A stretch of DNA of 40,590 nt, taken from Verrucomicrobiia bacterium (GTDB lineage Bacteria > Verrucomicrobiota > Verrucomicrobiia > Limisphaerales > JAYPXF01). Positions within the stretch are counted from its first letter, which is position 1; every line of letters starts with the position of its first letter. The position numbers were made by a program, and so were the translations under genes. This document shows positions 16,744 through 25,404 of this stretch, piece by piece. The notes below the pieces were generated by a model, which was not told where the DNA came from, ran no database searches, and worked only from the letters and a program-made list of their open reading frames with translations. The stretch is taken from NCBI GenBank assembly GCA_016779125.1, contig JADHOF010000005.1:1-40590 (forward strand), given 5' to 3'.

Positions 16744-18216
16744 ATGAAAACCCTCCTCTCACTGATCCTCGTCATCGCCTGCGTCGCCGAGGCGAAACCG
16801 CTGAAGAACAGCCGCCCGAACATCATCCTCGTGATGACGGACGACCAAGGCATGGGTGACCTGTCCAGCCTCGGCAATCCGGTTCTGAAAACCCCGCATC
16901 TCGACCGCTTTTACGCCCGTTCGACGCGCTTCACGGATTTTCACGTGAGCCCCACCTGCGCGCCCACGCGGTCGGCCATCATGAGCGGCCGCCACGAGTT
17001 TCGGAACGGTGTGACGCACACCATCAAGGAGCGCGAGCGCATGGCGCTGAGCACCACCACGCTCCCGCAGCTGCTTGCAAAGGCCGGATACCAGACGGGG
17101 ATTTTCGGCAAATGGCACCTCGGCGACGAGGATGCCTACCAGCCGTACAATCGCGGATTCACCGAGACCTTCATTCACGGCGCGGGCGGGATCGGGCAGG
17201 CCTATCCGGGCAGTTGCGCAGACTTTCCGCCAAACCGGGAGAAGGACGGCAGGTATTTCGACAACGTTCTTCTGCACAATGACACCATCGTGAAGACGAA
17301 AGGCTTTTGCACCGACGTGTTCTTTCAGGCCGCGCTGGGCTGGATCAAGGAGAACCACGAGGCGGGCCGACCCTACTTCGCCTACATACCGCCAAACGCG
17401 CCGCACGGACCGATGATCGCGCCGGAGAAATACAAGAAACGCTTTCTCGAAATGGGCTTCGACGAGGGCACGGCCGGTCGTTACGGCATGATCGAGAACA
17501 TCGACGACAATTTCGGTCTGCTGGTCGCCAAGCTCGACGAGTGGAAGGCCTGGGACAACACGCTGGTGATTTTCATGACGGACAACGGGCAGGCAGGCAG
17601 CAGCGGGAAGCGGAACGGGCAGCGCGAAAAGCTCTGGACCGCCGGCTTCAAGACGGGCAAGGGCTCGCCCTACGAGGGCGGCACGCATGTGCCCTCGTTC
17701 TGGCGTTGGCAGGGCGTGCTGGGCGAGGGAGTGGACATTCCCGCGCTGACCGCGCACATCGATTTCTTCAAGACCTTCACCGAGCTGGCCGGTGTGAAGA
17801 TCCCGTCCGGCATCCAGAAGATCGACGGGCGTTCCATGCTCCCGCTTTTGGAGAACCCCAAGGCCAAATGGTCCGACCGCGAGCTGTTCGTTCATCAGGG
17901 CCGCTGGGAAAAGGGTTCGGACCCGGACAAGAGCAAGTTCAAGAATTGTGCCGTCCGGACGCAGCGCTGGCGTTTCGTGAACAACAAGGAACTCTATGAT
18001 ATTCAGGCCGATCCCTACGAAGCCAAGGACGTCGCTGGCGAGCACCCCGAAGTCGTCGCCCGGCTGCGCAAGGCCTACGACAAATGGTGGAGCGAGACCC
18101 TGCCGCTGATGGTGAACGAGGACGCGGAATACGCGCCGGTGCAACCTCAACTCGTTCGATACGAGAAGCAGCTCAAAGAGCGGGGCATTCCCGACTGGAA
18201 AGCGCCCAAGCTCTGA
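16744..18216 (+). CDS. Exported arylsulfatase family protein
   Basis: Protein of 490 residues, arylsulfatase A-like. A signal peptide (MKTLLSLILVIACVAEA) leads into NIILVMTDDQGMGDLS with the first metal aspartates. The formylglycine motif is C72-A-P-T-R in SPTCAPTRSAIMSGRHEFR. Then come FGKWHLGD with the catalytic Lys/His, YIPPNAPHGPM, and the metal site VIFMTDNGQAGSSG; GGTHVPSFWRW marks the substrate-binding region. The C-terminal subdomain contains ELYDIQADPYEAKDVAGEHP. It is probably co-transcribed with the sulfatase before it, and the two could act on different sulfate positions of one polysaccharide (inference). The gene ends 13 bases from the convergent HAD gene, with no terminator hairpin visible. 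Confidence 0.92.
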   Translation: MKTLLSLILVIACVAEAKPLKNSRPNIILVMTDDQGMGDLSSLGNPVLKTPHLDRFYARSTRFTDFHVSPTCAPTRSAIMSGRHEFRNGVTHTIKERERMALSTTTLPQLLAKAGYQTGIFGKWHLGDEDAYQPYNRGFTETFIHGAGGIGQAYPGSCADFPPNREKDGRYFDNVLLHNDTIVKTKGFCTDVFFQAALGWIKENHEAGRPYFAYIPPNAPHGPMIAPEKYKKRFLEMGFDEGTAGRYGMIENIDDNFGLLVAKLDEWKAWDNTLVIFMTDNGQAGSSGKRNGQREKLWTAGFKTGKGSPYEGGTHVPSFWRWQGVLGEGVDIPALTAHIDFFKTFTELAGVKIPSGIQKIDGRSMLPLLENPKAKWSDRELFVHQGRWEKGSDPDKSKFKNCAVRTQRWRFVNNKELYDIQADPYEAKDVAGEHPEVVARLRKAYDKWWSETLPLMVNEDAEYAPVQPQLVRYEKQLKERGIPDWKAPKL

Positions 18217-18229
18217 GGCGCTTCCCGGG

Positions 18230-18841
18230 TCAGGTCGGAAGGAGACCCGAGCCTTCGACGGCGGCAATGGTCGTGGCGGGTGCGGTGTGGTGCACCGCGT
18301 GCCAGCCGCGTTCGCGTCCCGCGACGATGTTTTCCTCGCGGTCGTCGATGTAGAGGAGATCCGCGCCCCGAAGTCCGACCAACGCCTCCACGGCCTCGTA
18401 GATCTTCGCCGCCGGTTTCATCGCGCCGACGATGTGGGAATAAACATAGCCGTCGAATCCGGCGAAGAAGGGGAAGTTCCTCTTCACATGATGAATGGCG
18501 ACCTCATTGGTGTTTGAAAAAATATAGCAGTGCACGCCCGCGTCCTTCAGGCGGCGTTGGAGATCCACCATGGGAGGAATCTCTGCGAAGATTCCTCCGA
18601 AGGCCTCGCGAAAGGTTTCGTAGTTGCCCCGATAACCGGCGGCCTCCCGCACCGTCCGGTAGAATTCCTCCGTGGTCATCTCCCCCGATTCATAACGAAG
18701 CAGCAGGGGCGACTGGTCGATGTGAAGGCGAAGTTCCTCGGCCGGCACGGCACATTGGCCGGCCAGCGCGCGGGCGGTGATGGAGTAGTCGAAATCGAGC
18801 AGGACCTTGCCCAGATCAAAGATGACGGCGGCGGGTTTCAT
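18230..18841 (-). CDS. HAD-IA family phosphatase, YihX-like
   Basis: Protein of 203 residues with HAD motifs: IFDLGKVLLDFD (nucleophile Asp9; Gly11 at the acid/base position, as in the YihX branch with its FDLGNV motif), motif II CYIFSNTNE, motif III Lys in GAMKPAAKIYE, and motif IV LLYIDDREENIVAGRERGWH. The alpha-helical cap spans about residues 17-85. YihX acts on sugar 1-phosphates in E. coli; the substrate here is unknown. The ATG at 18841 overlaps the recR stop codon (ATGA), so it is the last gene of a ybaB-recR-HAD transcript. Confidence 0.85.
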   Translation of the reverse strand: MKPAAVIFDLGKVLLDFDYSITARALAGQCAVPAEELRLHIDQSPLLLRYESGEMTTEEFYRTVREAAGYRGNYETFREAFGGIFAEIPPMVDLQRRLKDAGVHCYIFSNTNEVAIHHVKRNFPFFAGFDGYVYSHIVGAMKPAAKIYEAVEALVGLRGADLLYIDDREENIVAGRERGWHAVHHTAPATTIAAVEGSGLLPT

Positions 18842-19440
18842 GACATGTTGCGGCGACCTTCAAGCGCGTGGCGAAGGGTCATTTCGTCGGCGTATTCGAG
18901 GCCGCTTCCGGCCGGCAATCCGTGTGCGATGCGGCTGACGCGGACCTCGCCCCGGGTCAATCGATCGGCGAGGTAGTGGCAGGTCGCCTCCCCCTCGACA
19001 TCGGTGCCGAGCGCGAGGATCAGTTCCGTGATGCCTTCGGCGGAAAGCCGGGTTTCCAATTCCTGAATGCGGAGATCCTCGGGACCCACTCCGTTCAAGG
19101 GTGAGATGCGCCCGCCAAGCACGTGGTACCTGCCGTTGTAAGCCTTGGATTTTTCGACGTTGAGAACGTCGGTGGGATGTTCGACGACGCAGACGGTTGT
19201 CTCCTGACGACGGGGATCGGAGCAGATGCCGCAGGGTTGCTGTTCGGTGAGCGCGCCGCAGGTTTCACAGGTGGAGACGGTTTCGCGGGCGACCGTGATC
19301 GCCTCGGCGAGGGCGGCCACGCGACCGCGTTCCTCCTGCACCAGGTGCACCGCGATCCGCTCGGCGGACCGGGGTCCGATGCCGGGCAGCTTGTTCAGCG
19401 CGGCGGTGAGACGGATGACCGGTTCGGGGAGGGCGGACAC
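18838..19440 (-). CDS. recR: Recombination protein RecR
   Basis: Protein of 200 residues, the normal length for RecR, which works with RecF and RecO to load RecA onto gapped DNA. The helix-hairpin-helix is at LNKLPGIGPRSAERIAVHL (15-33). The zinc finger has Cys58, Cys61, Cys70 and Cys73. The Toprim domain starts at VCVVEHPTDVLNVEKS, with the conserved YHVLGGRISPLNGVGPEDL and ALGTDVEGEATCHYLAD. Translation starts at a GTG at 19440, giving MSALPEPV. It lies 6 bases after ybaB, a gene order conserved in many bacteria (usually with dnaX before it, not present here). Confidence 0.97.
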   Translation of the reverse strand: MSALPEPVIRLTAALNKLPGIGPRSAERIAVHLVQEERGRVAALAEAITVARETVSTCETCGALTEQQPCGICSDPRRQETTVCVVEHPTDVLNVEKSKAYNGRYHVLGGRISPLNGVGPEDLRIQELETRLSAEGITELILALGTDVEGEATCHYLADRLTRGEVRVSRIAHGLPAGSGLEYADEMTLRHALEGRRNMS

Positions 19441-19446
19441 GGGAAA

Positions 19447-19758
19447 TCACATCAGGCCCGGAAGGCCGATGCCCTGCGTGACCGAACCCATCTCGCGGTT
19501 TGAAATCTCCTTGGCTTCGGCGAGGCCCGAGTTGACGGCGGTCAGAATCATGTCCTCGAGCACCTCGACGTCTTCCGGATCCAGGGCGTCCTTGTCGATC
19601 TTGATTCCACCGAGCGTGCCGTCGCAGCGCACCGTGACCTTCACCGCGCCGCCGCCGCTGGTGGCCTCGACGGTCTTGCCGGCCAGCTCCGCCTGCACGC
19701 GTTCCATCTGCTGCTGCATCTTGGCAGCCTGCTTCATCAACTTACCGATACTCGACAT
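19447..19758 (-). CDS. ybaB: YbaB/EbfC family nucleoid-associated protein
   Basis: Protein of 103 residues of the YbaB/EbfC DNA-binding family. The N-terminal helix has KLMKQAAKMQQQMERVQAEL; the strand part includes VEATSGGGAVKVTVRCDGTL; and the C-terminal helix has LEDMILTAVNSGLAEAKE. It forms dimers that bind DNA and bend or compact it in characterised homologues. It is placed immediately before recR, as in many genomes. Its promoter should lie in the 83-base gap shared with the divergent dehydrogenase gene. Confidence 0.95.
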   Translation of the reverse strand: MSSIGKLMKQAAKMQQQMERVQAELAGKTVEATSGGGAVKVTVRCDGTLGGIKIDKDALDPEDVEVLEDMILTAVNSGLAEAKEISNREMGSVTQGIGLPGLM

Positions 19759-19841
19759 GCGCGAATTGTATGCGGCGGCAAAGGGAAATCACGCTCTTTT
19801 CCCTCGCGCCCGAAATTCAGGACGGTCCAGACTCCCCCTGC

Positions 19842-20798
19842 ATGAAAATCGTGGTTCTTGACGGGCACACCCTGAATCCCGGCGACTTGAGCTGGGCGGA
19901 CCTGGAGGCGCTTGGCGAATGCGTAATTCATCCCCGGGGGACCGTGCGCGAGACGATCGAGCGTGCCGCAGATGCCGACGCGGTGATCACCAACAAGGCT
20001 CCCTTGAGCGACGAAACGATCGCAGCCCTTCCTCGCCTGAGATACATCGGCGTCACGGCGACGGGTTACAACATCGTCGATGTCGCCGCCGCGCGCGCGG
20101 CGGGAATCACCGTGACCAACGTGCCGGCCTACGGAACCCGGTCCGTCGCGCAACACACGATCGCGTTGTTGCTGGAAATGACCAACCACGTGGGCGCGCA
20201 TGGGGACGCGGTCCGGGCCGGCGAATGGGTCCGCAGTCCCGACTGGTGTTTCACCCTCAGTCCCATCTCGGAACTGGACGGGCTCACGCTCGGCATTATT
20301 GGCTGGGGGCGGATCGGGCGGGCCGCGGCGGCGATCGCGGCGGCGATGGGGATGAAGGTGATCGCATCCAGCCGGGGGACATCCACGCCGAAGCCGGACG
20401 ACAAGGTGGAACGGGTGCCTCTGGAAGAACTGCTGCGGCGTTCGGATGTCGTCTCACTGCACTGCCCGTTGACGCCCGAAACGGATCGCCTGATCAACGC
20501 CGACCGGCTGGCGCTGATGAAGTCCTCAGCCCTCCTGATCAACACCAGCCGGGGTCCGCTGATTGACGAGGCCGCATTGGCGGCCGCGTTGAACGCAGGC
20601 CGCATCGCCGGCGCCGCGCTCGACGTGCTTTCTTCCGAACCGCCCGCCCCGGACAATCCTTTGCCCGCCGCGCGAAACTGCATCGTCACGCCCCACAACG
20701 CCTGGGCTTCCCAATCCGCACGCGCGCGTCTGATGCGCGTGACCGAGGACAACCTCCGCGCCTTCATCGGCGGGAGTCCGATCAACGTCGTTTCCTGA
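19842..20798 (+). CDS. D-2-hydroxyacid dehydrogenase, glycerate-dehydrogenase-like
   Basis: Protein of 318 residues, NAD(P)-dependent D-isomer-specific 2-hydroxyacid dehydrogenase. The ATG at 19842 gives MKIVVLDGHTLNPGDLSWAD, a beginning typical of glycerate dehydrogenases of the HprA type; an upstream start would run into the divergent ybaB promoter region. The nucleotide fold is LTLGIIGWGRIGRAAA. The catalytic set is visible: Arg237 (NTSRGPLIDE), Glu266 (LSSEPPAP) and His285 (TPHNAWAS). It probably interconverts hydroxypyruvate or glyoxylate with the reduced acid; the exact substrate is inferred. A methyltransferase gene follows 6 bases on. Confidence 0.9.
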   Translation: MKIVVLDGHTLNPGDLSWADLEALGECVIHPRGTVRETIERAADADAVITNKAPLSDETIAALPRLRYIGVTATGYNIVDVAAARAAGITVTNVPAYGTRSVAQHTIALLLEMTNHVGAHGDAVRAGEWVRSPDWCFTLSPISELDGLTLGIIGWGRIGRAAAAIAAAMGMKVIASSRGTSTPKPDDKVERVPLEELLRRSDVVSLHCPLTPETDRLINADRLALMKSSALLINTSRGPLIDEAALAAALNAGRIAGAALDVLSSEPPAPDNPLPAARNCIVTPHNAWASQSARARLMRVTEDNLRAFIGGSPINVVS

Positions 20799-20804
20799 TC
20801 TCGC

Positions 20805-21980
20805 ATGACCACACCGCCGCCCGTTGACGCATTCACGACCGCCGTTGAACAGGCGCTGGAAAGCGGTTCCTTTCTTCGACTCACCCTCGGCAAATATCGC
20901 GGAGCGGCAAAGGACCTGGAACGCGTCACCCTGCGGCTCGTGACCATCAAGGGGCGCGAGCAGCTCAGTTTCGTCACCCGCCACAAGAGCCGCGACGTGA
21001 CGAGCAATGTCGAACGAACGCAGGGCATCGCGGAGATCCGCCGCCGGCTCGACGAGGGATTTCGCTCCGCGACGCTCCTCACCCATGATCACGAAACGCA
21101 GCTGCTCTTCAACAAACGCGGCGAGGCGACCTTGCGGCGCAGGCCGCTTGCGGGGAATCCATCCCGATCCGGCGGACACGACCGCGAAAAACGGCGTCCG
21201 ATCGCGGTGGATCGTCCCTTCCTCAAAGGCCTTGGCGTCACCGATGGGCGGGACCGCGTGCTCCCGTCAATGGCGGCCAAGTGGAAACAGATCAACCGAT
21301 TCTTGGAGGTCTTCGCCGTCGATTTCGCGGCGGCGTTCCCCGGCGAGGCGCCTTCCCCGCGCGTCGTCGATTTCGGATGCGGCAAGGGTTACCTGACCTT
21401 TGCGCTGCACGACTGGCTGCGCCTCCGCGATATCCGGGCCAAGGTCACCGGCATTGAGCTTCGCGAAGAACTGGTTGCGGGCGCGAACCGGCTCGCGGTG
21501 GAATGCGGCGCGGAGGGATTGACGTTTCGGGCCGGAGACATCGCGGATTTCCCGGAGGAGCCGCTCGACGTCATGATCGCCCTGCACGCCTGCGACACGG
21601 CGACGGACCTCGCCCTGCACACCGGCATTGCCGGCGGTGCCCGGCTCCTGCTCTGCGCCCCCTGTTGCCACAAGGAAATCCGCCCGCAGGTCCGGATTCC
21701 AGACATCATGCGCCCGCTGCTCAAACACGGGGTTCATCTCGGTGCGGAAGCCGACATGCTGACCGATTCCATCCGCGCGCTGCTTCTCGAAATCGCCGGC
21801 TACGACGTCAAGGTCTTCGAATTCATTTCGCTCGAGCACACGGACCGGAACCGAATGATCACAGCGGTTCGAAACGAACGCTCGACCCGGGCCGCCGCCG
21901 CCCGCGAGGAACTGGCCGCCTTGAAGGAGTTTTATGGTCTTCGTCGCCAGACTTTGGAGGACCTGCTGGGTCGCGAATGA
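20805..21980 (+). CDS. SAM-dependent methyltransferase (TRM13/GSTCD-like, Methyltransf_32 type)
   Basis: Protein of 391 residues. The C-terminal half is a class I methyltransferase: SAM loop VVDFGCGKGYLTFALHDWL near residue 187, acidic GIELREELV after strand 2, DVMIALHACDTATDLAL, and the distinctive A-P-C287-C288-H289-K290 segment seen in the Methyltransf_32 group. The N-terminal 150 residues contain strands such as FLRLTLGKYRG and QLSFVTRHKSRDV plus a basic linker, and may bind RNA or another substrate. Homologues are often annotated only as SAM-dependent methyltransferases, so the substrate is unknown. The gene ends three bases before a perfect hairpin shared with the convergent gene. Confidence 0.85.
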   Translation: MTTPPPVDAFTTAVEQALESGSFLRLTLGKYRGAAKDLERVTLRLVTIKGREQLSFVTRHKSRDVTSNVERTQGIAEIRRRLDEGFRSATLLTHDHETQLLFNKRGEATLRRRPLAGNPSRSGGHDREKRRPIAVDRPFLKGLGVTDGRDRVLPSMAAKWKQINRFLEVFAVDFAAAFPGEAPSPRVVDFGCGKGYLTFALHDWLRLRDIRAKVTGIELREELVAGANRLAVECGAEGLTFRAGDIADFPEEPLDVMIALHACDTATDLALHTGIAGGARLLLCAPCCHKEIRPQVRIPDIMRPLLKHGVHLGAEADMLTDSIRALLLEIAGYDVKVFEFISLEHTDRNRMITAVRNERSTRAAAAREELAALKEFYGLRRQTLEDLLGRE

Positions 21981-22010
21981 AAAAAGCCGGACGGTTTCCC
22001 GTCCGGCTTT
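21981..22010. terminator. Bidirectional intrinsic terminator between convergent genes
   Basis: A perfect 12-base-pair stem (AAAGCCGGACGG at 21983-21994, loop TTTC, CCGTCCGGCTTT at 21999-22010). On the minus strand the stem is followed by six T residues, so it fits a Rho-independent terminator for the Bax-inhibitor gene that ends at 22041. On the plus strand the U-tract is only three bases, so it would be weaker for the methyltransferase gene. Confidence 0.85.
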
Positions 22011-22040
22011 GCAAGGGTTTCGGCTTCGATCGAGTCGGAC

Positions 22041-22736
22041 TCAGTCGTCACCGCGCATCAGGAAGATGCGAAGGACGTACCAGAGCATCAGCGCGATGGC
22101 GGCGAAAAGTTCCAGCGAGGCCGCGATGTAGCGGTCTTCCGGATAGTGGTGCAGCACGTTCGACGTTGTGTAGAGGATTGAGGCACCGGCCAGTCCGACC
22201 ATGGCAACGGAGAACCAGGTGCCGAGTTGGAATCCGAAGATGAGGCCACCGAATATGGCGAGGAGCGCGACGATTCCCATCCACTTCAACAGACCACCCA
22301 AAAAGGAAAAGTCCTGCCCGGTGATGAAGACGGTCGCGGTCAGGCCCGCGAAGCCGACGAAAGTAATCAGCGCGGCGCTGCCGATGGCACCCGGCGCAAA
22401 GCGATCTGCCATCCACAGGATCGGCACGAAGATCACGGCTTCGGCGACGACGTAGGCGGCGAGGGCGGCGTATTGCATCCCGGGCGAGGTCGCCCGATGC
22501 GCGATGCTGCTGGCAAGCCAGCCGACCACGATGAACGCGCCCAGTACGAGCATCCAATTGCCACCCAGGGCCCGGACGATGTTGTCCGCGATACCCGATT
22601 TGAACAGGGCGATTTCAAGGCCGGTGAAGGCGAAAATCGCACCGGTAAGATGCGCGTAGGTGCGGTTGATGAAGCGGGATCGCGCGTCGGCGCCCAGTTC
22701 GATGACTGCCGCCCCCTGTGACAGATATTGACTCAT
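22041..22736 (-). CDS. Bax inhibitor-1/YccA family membrane protein
   Basis: Inner-membrane protein of 231 residues with seven hydrophobic segments, including AYAHLTGAIFAFTGLEIALF-like TM1, MLVLGAFIVVGWLAS, YAALAAYVVAEAVIFVPILW, ALITFVGFAGLTATVFITG, GLLKWMGIVALLAIFGGLIF and LFAAIALMLWYVLRIFLM. The family (YccA, YetJ, human TMBIM) includes pH-sensitive calcium leak channels and the FtsH inhibitor YccA. Aspartates near the C-terminus that gate YetJ cannot be assigned with certainty here. It stands alone between a divergent hydrolase and the shared terminator at 21981-22010. Confidence 0.9.
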   Translation of the reverse strand: MSQYLSQGAAVIELGADARSRFINRTYAHLTGAIFAFTGLEIALFKSGIADNIVRALGGNWMLVLGAFIVVGWLASSIAHRATSPGMQYAALAAYVVAEAVIFVPILWMADRFAPGAIGSAALITFVGFAGLTATVFITGQDFSFLGGLLKWMGIVALLAIFGGLIFGFQLGTWFSVAMVGLAGASILYTTSNVLHHYPEDRYIAASLELFAAIALMLWYVLRIFLMRGDD

Positions 22737-22826
22737 AAGGTGATTTTCTTCGTGTTTGGTTTGAGTGAATGCCCTTGGCTGTTCCCGGACGACGCTAGTT
22801 GCGATAAATGCTTAGTCAAGCCGGGC

Positions 22827-23705
22827 GTGAATTCACCAACATCAAAATCTGAACGACCCGGCCGCTTCCGGGCTCGCGCGCTGCGGGCACTGTTCCTAGT
22901 CTGCGCGGGCGTCATTCCGCCCCTCGTCATGTTGCGCGCGTTCGAACACAGCCAAGTTTATCATCCGTCCGCGGAATCCGAGTACTCGATCACCGACGTG
23001 CGGCGCGACGGCGAGGATCTGGAGATCGCGGGACCGGAAGGTGTTCCGCTTCACGCGTGGTTCTTCGGCGGCGACGGCGAGGGATTCGAAAAGGAATTCG
23101 TGTTCCTTTTCTGTCACGGCAACGGTGGCAATCTCACCAGCCGGCCGGGCTATTATCGCGCGATTCTGACCACCGGCGCGGGATTGTTGACCTTCGACTA
23201 TCGCGGCTACGGGCGCAGCGCCGGGCAACCCGGCGAGGAGGGCACCTACGCGGACGCCTTCGCGGCGTACGATTGGCTGCGCGGGCGGGGCGTGCCGGCG
23301 AACCGCATCATCGTGTGGGGCGAATCTCTGGGCGGGGGCATTGCCAGCAAGGTGGCGAAGGAGAGAGAGCTTGCCGGACTGGTCTTGCAGAGCACCTTCA
23401 CGAGCATCCCGGACATCGGGGCCGAGTTGTTTCCGTTCCTGCCGGTGAAGCTGCTGGCGTCGATTCGATATGACACGCTTGGGCGTCTGCCCGGGATTCG
23501 ATGCCCGGTGGTGGTGATGCACAGTCCGGTGGATGACACGATTCCCTACGAGCACGGCCGGACGAATTTCGCGGCAGCCGGCGAACCCAAGGCCTTTGTG
23601 GAGCTCGCGGGGGGGCACAATGACGCCTTGATCGCCGATGCGAGCCGCTACGTGGCCGGCGCCCGAAAGATTCTCGAAATGCAACAGGACACAAACACGC
23701 GATGA
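22827..23705 (+). CDS. Alpha/beta hydrolase, membrane-anchored (BEM46/ABHD13-like)
   Basis: Protein of 292 residues from a GTG at 22827; reading from 22728 would overlap the divergent Bax-inhibitor start and add 33 residues of no clear nature. A basic N-terminus and a hydrophobic segment (ALFLVCAGVIPPLVML) suggest a signal anchor. The hydrolase core shows the oxyanion region FCHGNGGNLTSR, nucleophile Ser167 in GESLGGG, acid Asp236 or Asp237 (PVDDTIPYEHG) and His264 (AGGHND). The substrate is unknown; relatives are esterases or depalmitoylase-like enzymes. It overlaps the aminotransferase gene by four bases (ATGA). Confidence 0.85.
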   Translation: MNSPTSKSERPGRFRARALRALFLVCAGVIPPLVMLRAFEHSQVYHPSAESEYSITDVRRDGEDLEIAGPEGVPLHAWFFGGDGEGFEKEFVFLFCHGNGGNLTSRPGYYRAILTTGAGLLTFDYRGYGRSAGQPGEEGTYADAFAAYDWLRGRGVPANRIIVWGESLGGGIASKVAKERELAGLVLQSTFTSIPDIGAELFPFLPVKLLASIRYDTLGRLPGIRCPVVVMHSPVDDTIPYEHGRTNFAAAGEPKAFVELAGGHNDALIADASRYVAGARKILEMQQDTNTR

Positions 23706-24976
23706 CAACCGGCCTGTCGGAACTTGGACGCCGAACCACCGAGCCCCCCATCTCCTGGCTGATGGGCCTCGCCCTGTCGCGGCCCAACCTGATTTCACTT
23801 GCCGCGGGCTTCACGGACAACGAGTCGCTGCCGGTCGATTTCACCCGTGAGATCTTGCACGAGCTGCTCCGGCATTCGAAGCGGGGACGTCCCGCGCTTC
23901 AATACGGACCGACGGCCGGCGATCCCGAGCTGCGATCCCTGACGGCCGACCGGGTGCGGGAGCTGGACCACGGCGCGGGCGCGCGGGCTCCGAAGTCCCG
24001 CTACCCGACCGATCGCACAATCATCACCAACGGATCGCAGCAGTTGCTCTACATGCTCACCGAGGCGCTGTGCGATCCCGGGGACATCGTGCTCGTCGAG
24101 GACCCGACCTATTTCGTTTATCTCGGCATTGCGCAGAGTCACGGCGTTCAATGCAAGGGCCTGAGGTTGGAACAGGACGGCATCGACCTGAAGCATTTGG
24201 ACGGGACGCTCAAGCGGCTCAAGCGGAGCGGTGAACTGAAACGGGTCAAGTTCCTCTATCTGGTCAGCTATTTTCAAAATCCCTCCTGCCTGACCACCTC
24301 GCTGGCCAAGAAGAGGGCGGCGCTGGAGTTGTTGCGCGGCTACGAAAAGGCGGCGGGGCATCCACTTTATCTCCTGGAGGACGCCGCTTATCGGGAGTTG
24401 CGCTTCGAAGGCGACGACACGCCGTCCGCATTGTCCTTGAAAGGCGCGGAGGATCGCGTGCTTTACACCAGCACCTACAGCAAACCTTTCGCGACCGGCA
24501 TCCGCGCCGGCTATGGCGTGTTGCCGGAAGAGATCTTGAAGGTCGTCACCCGCATCAAGGGAAACCACGATTTTGGCACGGCCAATCTGGTTCAACAGGT
24601 GTTGGTGCGGGCGCTTCATTCCGGCCGCTACGAGCGGCATCTGAAGCAGTTGCGCGAGCGCTACGCCCACAAAGCCGAGGTGATGTTGGGGGCGATGCGG
24701 AGACACTTCCCGTCGGACATCACCTGGCCCGACACCCGTGGCGGCCTCTATTACTGGGTAAACGTGCCGGGTGCGGAAACCGGGCTTGAATCGGGGCTGT
24801 TCAAGGCCGCGTTGGACGCGGGTGTGTTTTTTGTACCCGGCGGACTGTGCTACGCGGATGATCCCGCCCGTCCACGGCCTCGGCACGAGATGCGCATCAG
24901 CTTTGGTGCGGCCAGCCTGAGAAACATCCGCGCGGGTGTGAAACTGCTGGGCGGTGTGTTGAAATCCGCGAACTGA
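23702..24976 (+). CDS. PLP-dependent aminotransferase class I/II
   Basis: Protein of 424 residues with fold-type I aminotransferase features: [14 protein letters not shown] at the N-terminus, [15 protein letters not shown], the cofactor region [37 protein letters not shown] (the position of the usual NPTG), [11 protein letters not shown], and [15 protein letters not shown] with the Schiff-base Lys261. A C-terminal Arg for the carboxylate is expected in MRISFGAA. The pattern is closest to the 2-aminoadipate/aromatic aminotransferase (LysN, MocR-like catalytic domain) branch, without a DNA-binding domain. Substrate assignment is not possible from context. It is probably translated together with the hydrolase before it. 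Confidence 0.88.
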   Translation: MTTGLSELGRRTTEPPISWLMGLALSRPNLISLAAGFTDNESLPVDFTREILHELLRHSKRGRPALQYGPTAGDPELRSLTADRVRELDHGAGARAPKSRYPTDRTIITNGSQQLLYMLTEALCDPGDIVLVEDPTYFVYLGIAQSHGVQCKGLRLEQDGIDLKHLDGTLKRLKRSGELKRVKFLYLVSYFQNPSCLTTSLAKKRAALELLRGYEKAAGHPLYLLEDAAYRELRFEGDDTPSALSLKGAEDRVLYTSTYSKPFATGIRAGYGVLPEEILKVVTRIKGNHDFGTANLVQQVLVRALHSGRYERHLKQLRERYAHKAEVMLGAMRRHFPSDITWPDTRGGLYYWVNVPGAETGLESGLFKAALDAGVFFVPGGLCYADDPARPRPRHEMRISFGAASLRNIRAGVKLLGGVLKSAN

Positions 24977-25010
24977 AAGATCGCCCGCCCGATATACTGA
25001 TTCCTTCCGC

Positions 25011-25394
25011 ATGAGCGCCACCCATCCGCTGACCACCACGACCTTCGAAATACCGAACTACCGCGTCACCCAATCCCACGGCGTGGTTCGCGGCATTGTC
25101 GTGCGGTCCCGATCGGCGGTCGGGAATTTCGCCGCCGGGCTTCAGATCTTCTTCGGAGGCAACATCACGCTCTACACGAGCATGTGCGAGCAGGCGCGGG
25201 ACGACGCGTTCAACCAGATGCTGGCCCACGCCGCCGAGCTGGGTGCCAACGCGGTGGTGGGCGTGCGTTACGACGCGAACGAAATCGGCGCGGGCGTCAC
25301 GGAAGTGCTTTGCTACGGAACGGCGGTTTCTGTAGAACCGGTCTCCGACAAGGCGGCCGACGTGACGGCCGCGGGACAACATTTTTCAAACTGA
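25011..25394 (+). CDS. YbjQ/UPF0145 family protein
   Basis: Protein of 127 residues of the YbjQ (UPF0145) family. Core segments are [20 protein letters not shown], the [20 protein letters not shown] helix, and [20 protein letters not shown], followed by CYGTAV. Homologues form pentamers and are described as putative heavy-metal-binding domains, but the function is not settled. There are about 15 residues beyond the usual core at the C-terminus. It lies 10 bases before yebC and 34 bases after the aminotransferase gene, so co-transcription is likely. Confidence 0.9.
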   Translation: MSATHPLTTTTFEIPNYRVTQSHGVVRGIVVRSRSAVGNFAAGLQIFFGGNITLYTSMCEQARDDAFNQMLAHAAELGANAVVGVRYDANEIGAGVTEVLCYGTAVSVEPVSDKAADVTAAGQHFSN

Positions 25395-25404
25395 TTCGAG
25401 ATAT

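Noticed and set aside
15205-18267. Long minus-strand open frames opposite both sulfatases
   Set aside because: Both sulfatases have signal peptides and complete active-site motifs; the opposite frames show only shadow composition.
22728-22826. Upstream start for the alpha/beta hydrolase
   Set aside because: It would overlap the divergent Bax-inhibitor start and place 33 unlike residues before the signal anchor; the GTG at 22827 is preferred, though not proven.
23795-25039. Minus-strand frame of 414 codons opposite the aminotransferase
   Set aside because: The aminotransferase has all PLP-binding motifs; the antisense frame has none.
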